From Atkinsonella hypoxylon (Eukaryota > Ascomycota > Sordariomycetes > Hypocreales > Clavicipitaceae): a DNA stretch of 48,234 nt. How positions within the stretch are numbered: position 1 is the first letter of the stretch; each line of letters begins with the position of its first letter. Both the position numbers and the translations under genes were made by a program. The notes under the pieces are model-generated. The model worked only from the letters and a program-made list of their open reading frames with translations, searched no databases and had not been told where the DNA came from. Of the stretch, positions 10,169-21,776 are shown in pieces. The DNA lies in assembly GCA_000729835.1 (NCBI GenBank), contig JFHB01000226.1, positions 1 to 48,234 of the forward strand, given 5' to 3'.

Positions 10169-10322
10169 ACTAGAGATAGATGTAGAGCGAAGGGTCATAA
10201 ATAGGGGCATGATGCCCGCGACCGTAGATAGTGATGTTCCTCCTCAGCTTTCTTGTTCTTAGGTAAATACACACCATAGCTAGAGTCTCGACCTATGCGT
10301 ACTGGAATTGTGCCCTGTTACA
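10169..10322 (+). repeat. Probable 3' LTR remnant
   Basis: The segment from 10230 (AGTGATGTTCCTC) to TTACA at 10322 is clearly homologous to 40876-40975. They share CAGCTTTCTTGTTCTT-like sequence, ATACACAC-ATAGCTAGAGTCTCGACCTA-GCGTA-TGGAATTGTGC and the CTGTTACA/CTGCTACA ends. Confidence 0.65.
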
Positions 10323-12112
10323 GGCCACCCAGTCCGTACGCAGAGAAGTGATTATAGTCCAACTTCCACCCTTTGACAATCGATCAACTCAGAATGACCG
10401 TTCCCTGGTCTAGAAATAAGCTCTGACATTGACTGGCCGTGACATCCGCCGAGAACCCGAAGGCCGATGAGACCAGTGATGCAGTGCTCAGTAAGATAAC
10501 TAGCCAAGTCGTCTAAAAACCCATACCAAAACTCAAAAGGTCAGGCAATGCGGACTTCTGGTATTCATATGCACCCTCGCCTACCACAAAGATATGGCTA
10601 TGGACCATCGACGGGTCGATATGCTCGTAGTCTCAAGATTGCCAGATACTTTCCTCATTGATTTATTAGGTTTCGCAGCGACTTTATCCCCATGTCTAAC
10701 ACGAGTCTGGACACAGACATAAAGCAGCAACTCCCACTTTGCTACGGTCTCCAGCCCAATAATCATAACATAATAGGGCTGTGCAGGATGTGCTATCGCC
10801 AGCGGATGATCTGCAACAGCCAACACGCAGCGGCATAGATCAGCAGGCAGCACCCAACCGCAAAATCTGACTGTTACTAAATGTGTTAAGTATACTAAGT
10901 AGCCACGGAGTACATACACCTTCCGTTTTGGCTTTAGTTGCTACTTGCGCGTGCAAAAGTCCGTTGCTGCGCGTTGCCCTACACCCCCCAATGCACGACA
11001 CTAGGCTGGGGAAATAAATGTGTTGGTCCAGATCGTGCAGCATGTGCGCAGCCAACAGGTGACAAATGAGTCACCAATCAGCTAGTGAGCCAATCAGAAC
11101 TAAGGGTGTTGAATGAGGGTCCTTGGATTAGTGCGGCTTTCCTAGAATAGAAGTCCCGGGAGCTTCCGATGGACAGAGAACTTGGTGTGCCTGCCAGAGG
11201 TGCCCTTGGGGCTTCTCGGAAGCTGCATGGGTGCTCCTGGATGCATAAACGTACAGCAACCAACTGAATCTAAAACAAGACGATGTTACCTTGGCATACT
11301 AATTACGAATCCAGCTTGACAACCGACGATGACACGCATCCAGGCAATATTCGAAGTTGACCGCTATTACCCGCTGTGACAAGAAACATTGGTGCAGATA
11401 CTGATGTATATCATGGCAGAAAGTCCTAATGAAATAGTCTGCGTGATAAAGAGTTACATGTACGTCTTACAAACCCTCACCGAGTTCGCTTCCGCTTGTT
11501 CCGTAAAATGAGGGGATCGACGGTGAGGCTAGAAGGTGGCGCGGAGCTCCGTGGCTGCATGATCTGCGACCACGGCTGAGTTCCAGGCGTTGTTGGAACC
11601 CGTCGTGGCCGTCGTGGCCGTCGTGGCCAGTCCATTATCGTTAGGCAACCGCGTTGCGTGGAGATTTTAGCGTCTCAGGTTCATGTTCATTCGAAGTTGG
11701 CCCATTGAGCCAACGAGCCAAGGTGGATCGATAACAGCCCGACCTTCCTTTTAGATCTAGTTGCTGCTCTTCTCGCATACCGGGACTCGAGTGGCTGTCG
11801 ATTAGTCAAAAGTCCGATATGACGATTCCGAGCGTGGGCAGGGGCTAAGAGATGCTACACCAGCTCTACTTGGCGACGAGCGATTGGATAGTAACCACCC
11901 CCCTCAACCCATCACGCGGTTGGAGCTGTCAATAATTACCTCTTCCATGCGCGCAAATTATCCAACGCATGATTGCTAGGGCGGGGAGTAGGTCCTCCAA
12001 GGCAAGTGAGTGAGTCACAAGCGGCCTACAAAATGACCACCTTGAGTCGCAGTGCCGTACGCTGCTCACGCGCACTCTCGAGTAGCCTTATTAATCGGAA
12101 GGGCTGGGAAGA
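10323..12112. other. Intergenic region without supportable genes
   Basis: No protein domain or exon chain is visible. It holds a TACGGAGTAC-family motif at 10905-10913, paired CCAATCAG boxes around 11070-11098, and three tandem GTCGTGGCC units at 11602-11628. The last few hundred bases are the upstream region of the gene at 12353. Confidence 0.45.
11602..11628. repeat. 9-bp tandem repeat, three units
   Basis: Three perfect GTCGTGGCC units in non-coding sequence about 0.75 kb upstream of the 12353 gene. Confidence 0.85.
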
Positions 12113-12145
12113 AGTATATAGAGCCTTGTAGACTTATATATAATG
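12112..12145 (+). promoter_or_regulatory. TATA-type core promoter of the 12353 gene
   Basis: AGTATATAG at about 12113 and TTATATATAATG at about 12136 lie 200-240 bp upstream of the ATG. With the spliced leader described for that gene, this is a reasonable TATA region; two boxes are possible. Confidence 0.5.
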
Positions 12146-12282
12146 TGATCACCTCGACTACCCAGAAGCACAAAGACTGTGTTTGAGAACCAGTCCATTA
12201 AAGTCTTATCAAATCCACTTGCCAAGCTGCTTCCCTCCAGACAGCCAGTTCAACTGCACAAGTACCTTTGACGGTCATTCCG

Positions 12283-12343
12283 GTGAGTTAGAAGCCAAGG
12301 ACTTGATGACCAGAATGAGATTCTTATAATTCGATGACTTTAG
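12283..12343 (+). other. Putative 5' UTR intron (61 bp) of the 12353 gene
   Basis: A consensus donor (CCG|GTGAGT) and acceptor (TTTAG) lie 61 bp apart, ending nine bases before the ATG at 12353. Leader introns are common in highly or conditionally expressed fungal genes. Confidence 0.55.
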
Positions 12344-12352
12344 AAGTCAAAA

Positions 12353-12901
12353 ATGTCCGACAAATATGAAAGCGACGATGCCAAGATCGAAACCGCCGTA
12401 GAGGTGAATGTCGAAGCTCTCCGGCAGCCTAGTTCCTCGATTAAAAAAACAGAAATCCATAGACGAGGAAATGTTGCGGTGAATCGCAAGACTTACGAGC
12501 TCTTGAGTTCCGGAGTAGCAGCAAAAGACAAGGCACTAGAGTCCGCGGCCCAAGCAACACAAATCAACATATCAGGAGCCGCAAACCTGGATGACGCCAC
12601 TGTCCAGCAGTTGACTTCCTCGGCATCAGCAGTAAAAGACAAGAGAGAAGGCAATCACAAGAAGAAGAGTATGGGTAAACTATCTGAAAACTGGCGTCAA
12701 AACCAGCAGGCTGGTTCCGCGGCTCAAGAAACACAAACCATACCAGGAGTCGCAGACCTGGATAGCGCCACTCTCTGGCAGCTGAGTTCCTCGGTTTCAG
12801 CAGTAAAAAAGAACAGATTAGGGAATGTTGATCCGACGGAATACAATAAACTGTCTAGTTCTTATGCCAAGGGAGACAAATCGACAGACCAGCGGCCATA
12901 A
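12353..12901 (+). CDS. Small hydrophilic repeat protein of unknown function
   Basis: The encoded protein has 182 residues, is rich in Ser, Lys, Gln and Ala, and has no signal peptide or membrane segment. I do not recognise the family. It contains about three imperfect units of 45-55 residues: one around residues 18-64, one around 65-120 and one around 121-178. Recurring elements are AAQ-TQ, a D-x-A-T-x-x-QLSSS-like block (VQQLTSSAS, LWQLSSSVS), SAVK and RxGN. The TATA-type promoter and a leader intron support a real, transcribed gene. Directly after the stop, in another frame, DETLLQLSTS repeats the same block, suggesting a former fourth unit. A stress- or development-associated disordered protein is possible, but no function can be assigned. 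Confidence 0.6.
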   Translation: MSDKYESDDAKIETAVEVNVEALRQPSSSIKKTEIHRRGNVAVNRKTYELLSSGVAAKDKALESAAQATQINISGAANLDDATVQQLTSSASAVKDKREGNHKKKSMGKLSENWRQNQQAGSAAQETQTIPGVADLDSATLWQLSSSVSAVKKNRLGNVDPTEYNKLSSSYAKGDKSTDQRP

Positions 12902-13119
12902 AGGTGGAAGACGAGACTCTCCTGCAACTGAGCACCTCGTAATCTTTAGTGCCGATAAGACCACGCACGCTTCGTATTGTCCCGCTTTTCTTCGCTGGCT
13001 CCTCGGGATGACCTCGAGTGACCTGCCGTACTCTCTCTCTCCTTGAGTCAGTGGGGTTGTGAGACGAGCGATGTAGCTGGTTAAGGACTCAGGCCGTCGT
13101 TAGAACTATGCGCTAGTAT

Positions 13120-13206
13120 CAATTAGTATAGCAGTACTTTTGAAATTGAATGATTTTGATTTGTTCTAGACCCTAATCGATACAAAAGTGCTGTCGTATT
13201 GACATC
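13120..13206. repeat. Imperfect inverted repeat
   Basis: AGTATAGCAGTACTTTTGA near 13126-13144 pairs with the reverse complement of ACAAAAGTGCTGTCGTATT near 13182-13200, with about 40 bp between the arms. It could form a foldback structure or be the remains of a small inverted-repeat element. Confidence 0.45.
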
Positions 13207-13718
13207 AAAAGAGATGCTAATAGCCATATCCAGAGAAGAGGCAACGTGTTTTAACTCGCTTCCTATTGGTCATCATGAGAGCCTCCTAAGGCCCCCTCCG
13301 TGCGCCGGACCCCGCGCACAACACTATGATGCCTAAGGCATCCTCGCGAAAAGGGGGTGTATTATCAGCTTCAGATTCCCGTGTAGATCGATAGAATCCA
13401 TCAAGTCTTTTTTCTTATCCTTAGGGAAACTGCACTAATGTACTTGACATACGTAGTGCGTGGGATATATATAAAAACTTATTGCATGAATAATTGTTCA
13501 CATATCAATCTAATAGACTAACTAACTTGAGCTAACCATCCCCTGGAGCAGCTCCCAGGCCACTAATGATACCATCCCCCTGTTATGTGCAGCCTCATGC
13601 CATAGTGTCCATTTTCCTAGGCACAAGGACACAAGAGGGAAGAGAGGGACCTTCTATGATGCAGTCACTGCTCAGATAGGCGAGATAGTTCATATCTTGA
13701 CTATCAAGTCAGGTGAAC

Positions 13719-15366
13719 TCAGGTGCACGATTCACCCTCAATACCACTCGCTAAAAAGGCTAGCTCAAGCTCTTTATCATACTTCTCCTTATCAGCGATC
13801 TTGGTGCTCACAAATGTTACCGCCTTCTTTACCCAGTAAAAAGGTAAAACTTCCCCAATATCCTTTCTGTCATGTAGGGTCAAATAAGACAGAATGTGGT
13901 TGTAGAATATACTGAATAGGCCGCTTGGACTGCCGAGAGCCAGCGAAAACCAAAAAGTTCCAGCCAACCATGCCTGTTCCATGATCTCAGACAGTTGTAG
14001 CGGCGTTCCGTCTGCATCTTGTAGAGTCTTGCCGAAGTCTGCTGCCTCTTCAGCACGTAGGATATTCATCATTTCTTGGCGAATTTTGTTATACTCCTGG
14101 GCATCCATTTGATCTATACTTCTATTTGTCAACCAGTAGGGAGGGTCAACCATCTCAACAGGACGTGAGCAGGCCCATTCAAGGTCGACCAGACAAGTAA
14201 TCCGCCAGTTGTCATCAACAAAGATGTTGCTTTGATGGAGATCAGTTAACATAAAAACAAATGGCCCACGACGCAAATCTCGACGATAAAAAAGCGGAAT
14301 TACGGCCCGTATTCCCGCCAGCGCGGACATCTGAAAGCCAGCATCGTTTAGATGATTCACCGCATTAGGTTGATTCCGCAGGCGGCTATCATGGGTCCCC
14401 AGTACATCTGATACGTACGAATCGACAGTTGAATAGGTAAAGTCACGACGTATGTCGGTCGGAATGTTCTCGTTTTCTAAATCCTGAAGCTCCATCACAA
14501 GCGGGCGATTAGTTAGAGTTAGAAAGCCTCTTTTATCGATAGTAAATGACCCAATGCAGGGCAGGGGCACTTTAGTGATACTAAGCAGGATCCGAGAGAA
14601 GTCTTTGAATAGATTGTTCCGCAGCTTAACGTCGTTACATTTTTCAGGCCAAGTGTACGACAGCATTTTGCCCTGGGCTTCCTCAATGCATTCAATCAAT
14701 AAATATCCCGTATTATGTCGTTCTAACTGGTTTGAATGACGGATATAACTTGTAGGTACTGGAAAGCCAAAACAACGCCGTAACCATCGGCGTAGGTACT
14801 CCCAGTAACGTCTAACAAGAGGCAAGTAATCAATATGAGTGAACTATATTCTAGAAATCAGAAACCAGTTCATCTGGGAAGAATGTACAATACAGTTAGG
14901 CTCATACCGTTTCGCCAGTGGATAAGGCAAAGCCATACAGTCGTGGAATCGGAATCTCTGGACAATTTTGTTGGAGCCATGCGTAGGTAGCGGCTTCACA
15001 TCGGATCTTTTCGTCCGCGTTTCCAGGCCTGAAATCTTCCCCTACTCGATATGGAAGAGGAAATCGAAGCATCACACGATTTCCAGGCTGCTGTCGGCCT
15101 TTCCACTTGGCAATAGTCATAGGAATGCAAACATTGAAGCTGCCGTGCAACCACTCCCTCACCCTTGGAACACTGCACATATCGGCTGAATCTAAGTTCA
15201 AGTGGTGAGCAACAATAGATTGCAGCCAAGGGTGTCTGGTATGGAAAAAGGTAAAGAGGCTGAGTCGCTTGTCATAGTAGCCTAATTGGTGGAGGACATT
15301 CAGCTCCCGCTCTTTGGCGACAGAATAAGTGATTTCTTCTCGGAGAAGACGGCGCGTTCGATACAT
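13719..15366 (-). CDS. APH/phosphotransferase-family protein, two exons
   Basis: Proposed exons are 15366-14908 and 14843-13719, separated by a 64-bp intron (GTATGAG...ATATAG), giving 527 residues. The join produces STGET-FTHIDYLPLVRRYW, which continues the frame with family-like sequence. The C-terminal half has the kinase-like loop TDLHQSNIFVDD, followed by the metal-binding LVDLEWA, as in fungal aminoglycoside-phosphotransferase-like (protein-kinase-fold) proteins. The usual His two residues before the loop Asp is Leu here, apparently common in this fungal subfamily. The open frame extends upstream to an ATG at 15549, adding 61 residues with one hydrophobic stretch. I prefer 15366 because MYRTRRLLREE resembles the usual N-terminus. 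These proteins are widespread and expanded in fungi. The substrate is unknown, and drug resistance should not be assumed. Confidence 0.8.
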
Positions 15367-15549
15367 GGCGATACAATGGCGTGACAAAGTAATGTCTGAA
15401 ATGTGGGGGAAATGCAAGCGGAGGTACCAAGGGTTCGGGTGGATAAATATTTCCCCGAAACAGCCTTTTACGTATCCTCTCACACGTAGTGTGTGCCAAA
15501 AGAAAGTTAAAGATAGTACGAATGTAGCAGTAGTGTAGATGACTAACAA

Positions 15550-18500
15550 AAGAGATGGAAACTGTCATACGGAGGAAGGTCTTTGGGCTCCCTTTATAAT
15601 CAGGGGTAGAGCCCTAGCGTACGCTGCTCTAACGGCGCGCGCTCCTACTATAATCCGAACCCCTGAAAAGTCTACACCGAAGGCCAGTTCATCGATAGGT
15701 TAGTTCATGAGTACTTACTCCGAAGTACTCTGTGGCTCATGCTATTCTATTGGCCAGTCAGCCAATCAGCTAACTAGTGTACCAACCAAGGGAGCTACGT
15801 CGCCCATCTCCCAGCCCCACCCACTCAAAAGGGGCTCCTTTCACGGGAGTGAAAGTGAAGAATTACACAACCCCTCGGCTCACCCAATCTCAGTGGACCG
15901 AGGGGGTCTTGCTTCCGTCGATTGAGGTGGAGAAAGACCGACCCACACGTTTCAATTTCCGTTGCAAAAGTGCCTGCATCCAGCTACTCTTAGCGGCAGG
16001 ATTGATTAGTACGGAACATCGGCCCTAAATTAAAGCAGTTCCTAAGGCAATCAATATCATTGTGTATACTGAGCGTCGCGAAGACTGTGAATGCCATCAA
16101 ACACGTCCAGAGCTTCCATTGTGACTGTTCAGAGGTACTAACGAGGTGGCGGAAAATGGGTGAGTCCCTGGGTCCTGCTGTTGGTGCTACCTTCCCGCAC
16201 TTAAATCGCGTTTCGGCAGGGATGTTTCTGTGCCCATAGAGGCAGCACTTGCGCACTAACCCACTTTTTCTTGATGGTCCAGTGGATTGACCTCGAGTGA
16301 CCAATGGCAGTCCCTTGAATCTGCTGCTGCGTGCTTAATTTAAATCCATGTACCTTCACAGCAAAAACTTTCTCTAATGTCCGTTTCGTCTACCACTAAA
16401 GTGCAAGGAATGAAACGCTCCGATCGCCAGATTTTGAAAGAGGCGCTTTGGACGGCCCGGGCTACGGAGTACTAGCGCCAACAAGTTTCTGACGCCATCC
16501 TGCTCGGCGACAAATGATAGGACAAGAGGCAGATCCACTCGAAAGTTGGTAATCCCTTTGGAGTACATACATGATCGCAGCAACGAAGTGTTGACCGCGC
16601 AACAGCGGCTAAACCCGAAACGGACCACTGCTCACGCATCCAGTGAAAAATGTGCCGACTCAACCTCAACTCAACGTCAACTCAACGTTGTGACCAGGAT
16701 TTACACACGCGCTTACTGGATCAAAAAAGACATGAGCTCCGTGCCTTGCAAGGATATTTGTACCCCTGAGTGCCCCAATCACATTCCCGCCCACTGGCCT
16801 CACATCGAGAAGGGGAGATGCGACAGATGGGCTGCCGGGGCTCAGGGTAATCAGTTCTGCGAACCAGCATCATGAGTCAAACTTGCGACGATAGCGCCTC
16901 ACGAGGAGGTTCAGTGGCATTACCTGTTCGTCGAAGATTAAAAAAAAACCCGGCGTCGAGAGAAGCCAGCCGTTCATGTCTCCATCTATTGACCCTCTCA
17001 AGTCACAGAGCAGAAAGATTGAGCTTGTTCCCGCAACAGTGTGTGAAGAAAAGTTCCCTAACTTGAGATTACACTACATTGCACCTTTTGTTGAATGAAT
17101 TAGATGTCCCTCACGGCTTAACGTGAACCCTACAGATACACCGATATCAGCACGATGCAGGTCTGTCGACTTCAATTGCTTTGCTTCCGCAATGAGACAC
17201 CCTTGAACCCTTGAGCCTACGAAAAATAAATGGTTGGGTGACAAAAAGTTAGATGTTAACAGACTTCTATTCTTGTAAATGTCAAAGTTGGAGACGTGTC
17301 CGAGGGAGGCCTTGCGGCAAGAACTAAAGTCAGGAAGGAGCATGTTGTCTGAAGCCAAAGGGTCGAAGTCTTGCAAACTTCCAGCACCAACATCACAGTA
17401 GCCAATGATTCAGCATATATCAAGCTATTTCATCGCCGTAGTAAAAAGTAACTCATACGTAAACCCAATACCCCATTACACAGCTATCAATCCCGCACCA
17501 CATCTGGGCACCCCCGCGTCCCGTCATCCAGTCCCTTCAGCCATGCCCGTCTTCGGTCGTGAATGCGGACACCATCAGTCACGAAGAGCACCCCCGCTCT
17601 CAGTTTACACCAAGACAGAATGAACCCCGTTCCACACGGAAAGAAAGAGCGCAACAGTGGGGAGTAGCTACAGTTAAAGCGGCGGTCGGGGAATTTATAG
17701 ACATGAGGCTCTGAGCCTCGTCTCTCATTGATCGACGCCAGCCAGACGTGGAACGTCTACCGACCTTTGGCAAGAAAGAGCGCTGTAAAAATGTGCACTT
17801 GAAAAGCCCTTGTAACGTAAACATATCCGGGGCAAATCTCGTTAAGGTCTGATGGAAGGCCCGATAGACCTCTAATAGAGTGTTAAACTATGACGCCAAA
17901 GAAAAATATACGTTGCAAGGCCTTGTCGAGTAGTCACTGGCAACTATCGCCGAGCTCTCACCAAGAATCGGGGTGACGAGCGATGGAACCGAGGAATTGA
18001 CCTTACATAATATTTATACACTTCATACCTATACCTAATGTAGGCTTCTGGTTTTACTCTGTGCGTCTGGCACATTTGTTTGCGCTTGCTGCTCATGACT
18101 ATGAAGCCTTCTTTCTGAGCAGCCACCAAATACAACCACGTACAGAGCAAAAAAAAAAGACAAAACCTAACTATGCTCGCACGCAGGCATCGAGGACACA
18201 CATCACCTATTAGTTCGGCAAATCTATCCCAGCTAGTAATTCATCTCATTGCGTATGGAAAAGTATGGCTACATACACTCCACGCGGGTGTCCCAGTTAA
18301 CCCCCAAATTACGTATCATCATCATCAATCATGCTGCGGATTGTAGAAAAAGCTCAACAGATGCCGTGTTTTTGAGACATCTCTTGTGGTCAGAGAGGCG
18401 AGCAGTGAAGAAGTTGTGTTGGGATTATTAGAGGCAAGCGATATCATGAATCAACATTAATATAACATTCTGTGTCTCATTACACGGGCCGAGTTGCATC

Positions 18501-19389
18501 GCGTTGAAACGCCAGTCAGTATTCTGTAGAGGAAAGATTGTAGAAAGGATTATCAAGAAGCGAGGGTTGTGAGACGGAGAACCAATGATAATGAAAGCTG
18601 AGACTGAGAGGAGGAGGGGCAACGGCTGATGTGACGAAGCAATGGGTAAGAGAGCCCCTTCTTCACTGCAAGGCGTGGTAACCTGAGGTACCTTGTCGAC
18701 GGCGTTTACCTGGCTCACTGCAAAGATGCCGGGGCGTTGAAAGGAGTGTCGAGGGGCCGTGTAATGTAGAATCGCGTGGTAAGAGGAACCTCCCCATTCA
18801 TGAGAGACAGTAGTGGAATGGTGTTTGACAGACTGACGAAAGTGGCCGACGACGTTTGATACAGAGTAGTTAATAACAGCCAAGGTTGCTGTCGTACAGT
18901 GCCAGTGTCAAACTAAACAAGCGAGCCTTACAGCCGAAGGGACAGGTTCGTCCTCGAATGCTCCTTTGCTGCAATAAGTTGGTAATAATGAGCCAAGGGA
19001 ATAGAGAAGAGAAACGGAATAAGAGGAATAGATGATACTGGGGAGCGCAGCTAAGAAAACCGATCGAATTGGCGGCTACCGTGAAATGACAGCCTTTTCT
19101 GTTATTGTGGATTGTCCATGTTTTCTGTTTTCCTGCATCGTTTCGTCGCTGCTGACAATCGAATAACGCAGACAGCCACAAGAGATAAAAAGTGAAATAG
19201 AGCGCGAACCCTGTTCCTGCAGGGACACAGTCGGAAGCCTTGCGGCAAGTCAGGTCTGGATGGGTCTGTGTTGCAAAAACTGCGTCCAAATCCGATTCAA
19301 ATGTACCTTTTCACAACAAGTGATATGGAAACACAACGCAAAGCTACGCTCACACGAGCGCATAGAAAACGAAGCAGTGGTACAAGAGG
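15550..19389. other. Long gene-poor region
   Basis: About 3.8 kb in which I find no recognisable domain, splice-joined chain or RNA gene. Several open frames of 60-150 codons exist on both strands but lack family features and overlap each other. It carries a TACGGAGTAC motif at 16463-16472 and a CCAAT-rich segment near 15745-15770 related to sequence near 1145-1185. The right end should contain the 3' untranslated region of the KH-domain gene. Confidence 0.4.
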
Positions 19390-20653
19390 TTACTCGGCTT
19401 CCTGTAACTGACTCCGGCGCATCTTCTCTGCCTCGAGGTTCTCGTACAAGAGGAACAGTGCAGACTCGTTGGCCTTGGCGGTGCCCATGATGGTAAACAT
19501 ACGCTCGCCTGTTTCATCATGTGGTGCCTGGATGCATCACTTCATTAGTTCCAACGAAGCCTTTACTATTTCAAGAGAGTGAGGCGCGTGTCTCATGGAC
19601 AAGTATCATACCTTGGCAATGGAGATGCGGGCTCCCGACGTCTTACGGATCTCACTAATCTTGCTGCCGGCACGTCCGATAATGCAACCAACCATATCAG
19701 CAGGGATGCTGATATTTTGCGTCTGGATTTCTTCTCCATTCTCGTCATGCGTGGGGGGCCCACGGCTGGCTGCGTCTGAATCTGATCGGCGGTTGAAGGG
19801 TCGAGCACCTCCCCCGTTGCTGAAGTCAGCTCCGTTGCCCGTGCGCATAACACGGGGGCTGCCATAGTCGCTTCTTCCACCGCTGCCGAAGCTACCACCG
19901 AGACTGCTAGACCCGGCTTGGGTGCGTACAACAGGGTTGTAGAGAACAGTGCCAGTTCCACGCTGCCAATCATCGACCAGACACTTGCATATCTCCCAGA
20001 CAGCGCGCTGTATACCTTCCGGTGTGCCCTGGACCTCGACAATTCGTTCGGTGGACTGGGGAAGCATTTCCTTCTGCGCTACCATGCGCACGCCAGACAC
20101 ATCCTGAATGTGCTTGATCTTGAGACCTTGCCTGCCAATAATGGTACCCATCTGATTATGGGAGATTAAGAGTTTGATAGCTTTACTAAGATTAGTTGCC
20201 TGCGCATTCAAACAATCTGGTTCATTGATGGCCCGATTGAAAGGAGGACTTACGATGAGTACCATTGCTTTGAACGATACCTCCCATTCCAATAGCAGGA
20301 GCGCCCTCGAGCAGAGCTCTGGCCACAATGGCGTAGGCCTTGGAAATAGCATCGCACTCGCCAGTTATAGTGAGAACGCGATCATGAACGCCTTGAACTA
20401 CTTTGCTGACACCGGCCTTGACACCCGTCTCATCTCGGAGATCAGCAACATTCTTGCCACCTTTTCCAATGATAACACCTGCTTCCTTGGATGAGACAAT
20501 GGCTCGGAGGGTGAGTTGGGCTTGGGCGTATTCCTCGTCCGTCTTAGGGGCGAGCTCGCCATCAGGACCGAGTCTGTCTTCCAGCTTGAGCTGGTCCATA
20601 TGGTCAATGAGGTCATTGCCGTTGGAAGGAACGACTTCCTGGGAGGCAGACAT
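19390..20653 (-). CDS. Triple-KH-domain RNA-binding protein (PCBP/Rnc1 type)
   Basis: Proposed exons are 20653-20254, 20180-19612 and 19527-19390, with introns of 73 and 84 bp, giving 368 residues. Three KH domains are visible: KH1 about 46-117 with GKGG after VII, KH2 about 135-204 with GRQG, and KH3 about 288-358 with GRAG, the last spanning the final intron. Between KH2 and KH3 is a Gly/Ser/Arg-rich linker. Three KH domains in this layout match poly(C)-binding proteins, fission yeast Rnc1 and budding yeast Pbp2/Hek2, which bind mRNA to control stability or translation. The acceptor of intron 1 (GTAAAG) was chosen because it gives THPIKLLISHNQMG. The frame stays open upstream for over 100 codons, but MSASQEVV is the natural start. 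A leader intron (about 21019-20842) is plausible. Confidence 0.92.
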
Positions 20654-21746
20654 GACGAATGCGAGTCGGCGGGTGGTATCAAGGCGGCAGGTAGGTTTGA
20701 GTCGCGGTGTGGTGTCGCGAATACAATGGCGCTCGTGACTTAGACCAGAGCTGTGGTGACGGTAACGTTGACCAAGCGGGGCTCGCGAACAAGAAGTCTC
20801 TATTGGGACACTATCAGCATGCTTCGCTGGAACGGAGAAGACTGCAATATCATGACATATCCATCGACAACCAGCTCCAAGGCAAACCAAGGTGACTTGC
20901 ACATGGCGCATGAAACAGACTGCAAACCCAGGGCTAGTGCTTGCGCCGCAGCGTCCATCATGAAAACAAATTGTAGCGCCAAGTATAGACAAAACATATG
21001 GACCTTGGTAGCTGCTCACCTCAATGACACGGGACGCAACGGCCAAAGATGAAGCCCGAGGCGCAACAGCACAGTTTCAAGATCGACTGATGCGCGGAAA
21101 AGTTAGATAGCGTCGTGGAGGGTTGTGATGATATTTTCCCTTTGTTTAGCAGACGGTGGGACGGCGGGACGCGGCAGTGGGGTTGGCGGACTGGGTAGAC
21201 GAGGTGAGGAGGAAGGCGGAGTCGGCGTTGGGACAAGAGGAGGAAAGGTCTGGCAAGGAGGAGCAGGTTGGGAGGTCGAGATGAAGGTGGAGATGCTGAA
21301 GGGAGGGGGGGAAGGGGATGGAGTAGAGCAGGAGAAGAGGAGAAGAGGCGGAGAGGAGGACGGTGGTGGTGGCGGGTGAAGAAAGAGAATGTGATGGGTA
21401 GAGAGAGTCGTGGTGGAGGATGAGGGATGAGAGTTGGAGAAAAAGGTCTGGTGAGTTTGACAAGCAAGAAGATTGAGCACGCACGCTACCGTGACTACCC
21501 AGGTATACCCAAGTACTTCCGGATGACTAGAAGCCTAGGCGATGGCGACGTAGTGTGGCGCGTGCAGGTTCAGGTGCACTGGACGCTGGCTGCGGGGAGG
21601 GAGAGGGGTGGGGAGGCGGATAGGAGAGGGGCACGCACTGAGTGACTCTCGAGGTACTTACTTGGTAGGTATGAGGGACAGAAGGACAGGCACGGCAAGC
21701 CATGGGGCCCGGCTAAGCATTTCCATCCGGCCAGAGCTTTCTTTGT

Positions 21747-21776
21747 GCAACCGCAACCGCAACCGCAACCGCAACA
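21747..21776. repeat. GCAACC hexanucleotide repeat, five units
   Basis: Four perfect GCAACC units followed by GCAACA, in non-coding sequence between the KH and fzo1 genes. Confidence 0.9.

Larger units (their letters stand above)
8478..10322 (+). mobile_element. Decayed LTR retrotransposon carrying gag fragments only
   Basis: The element is bounded by related LTR-like ends (8478-8604 and 10169-10322). Inside are two gag-like coding fragments broken by stops and an apparent deletion: 9292-9471 and about 9564-9706. The second contains DGRDPTYKSW and RDKLEQNSDYF, which resemble the conserved gag region of fungal LTR elements (a D-G-x-D-P-T-W-K pattern followed by KL and AYI-SR). A purine-rich tract near 10095-10112, just before the right repeat, fits a polypurine tract. 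No protease, reverse transcriptase or integrase is recognisable, so it is internally deleted and non-autonomous. Confidence 0.62.

Noticed and set aside
13719..15366. Reading the phosphotransferase-like gene as an antibiotic-resistance determinant
   Set aside because: Fungal APH-fold proteins of this type are a large family of unknown substrates; nothing here points to drug resistance.
16000..19300. Several 60-150 codon frames on both strands
   Set aside because: They overlap one another, lack domains and have no consensus exon joins, so they are not supported as genes.
21103..21484. Ser/Pro-rich minus-strand open frames upstream of the KH gene
   Set aside because: They come from the pyrimidine-rich leader tract in several overlapping frames, the pattern expected of low-complexity DNA.
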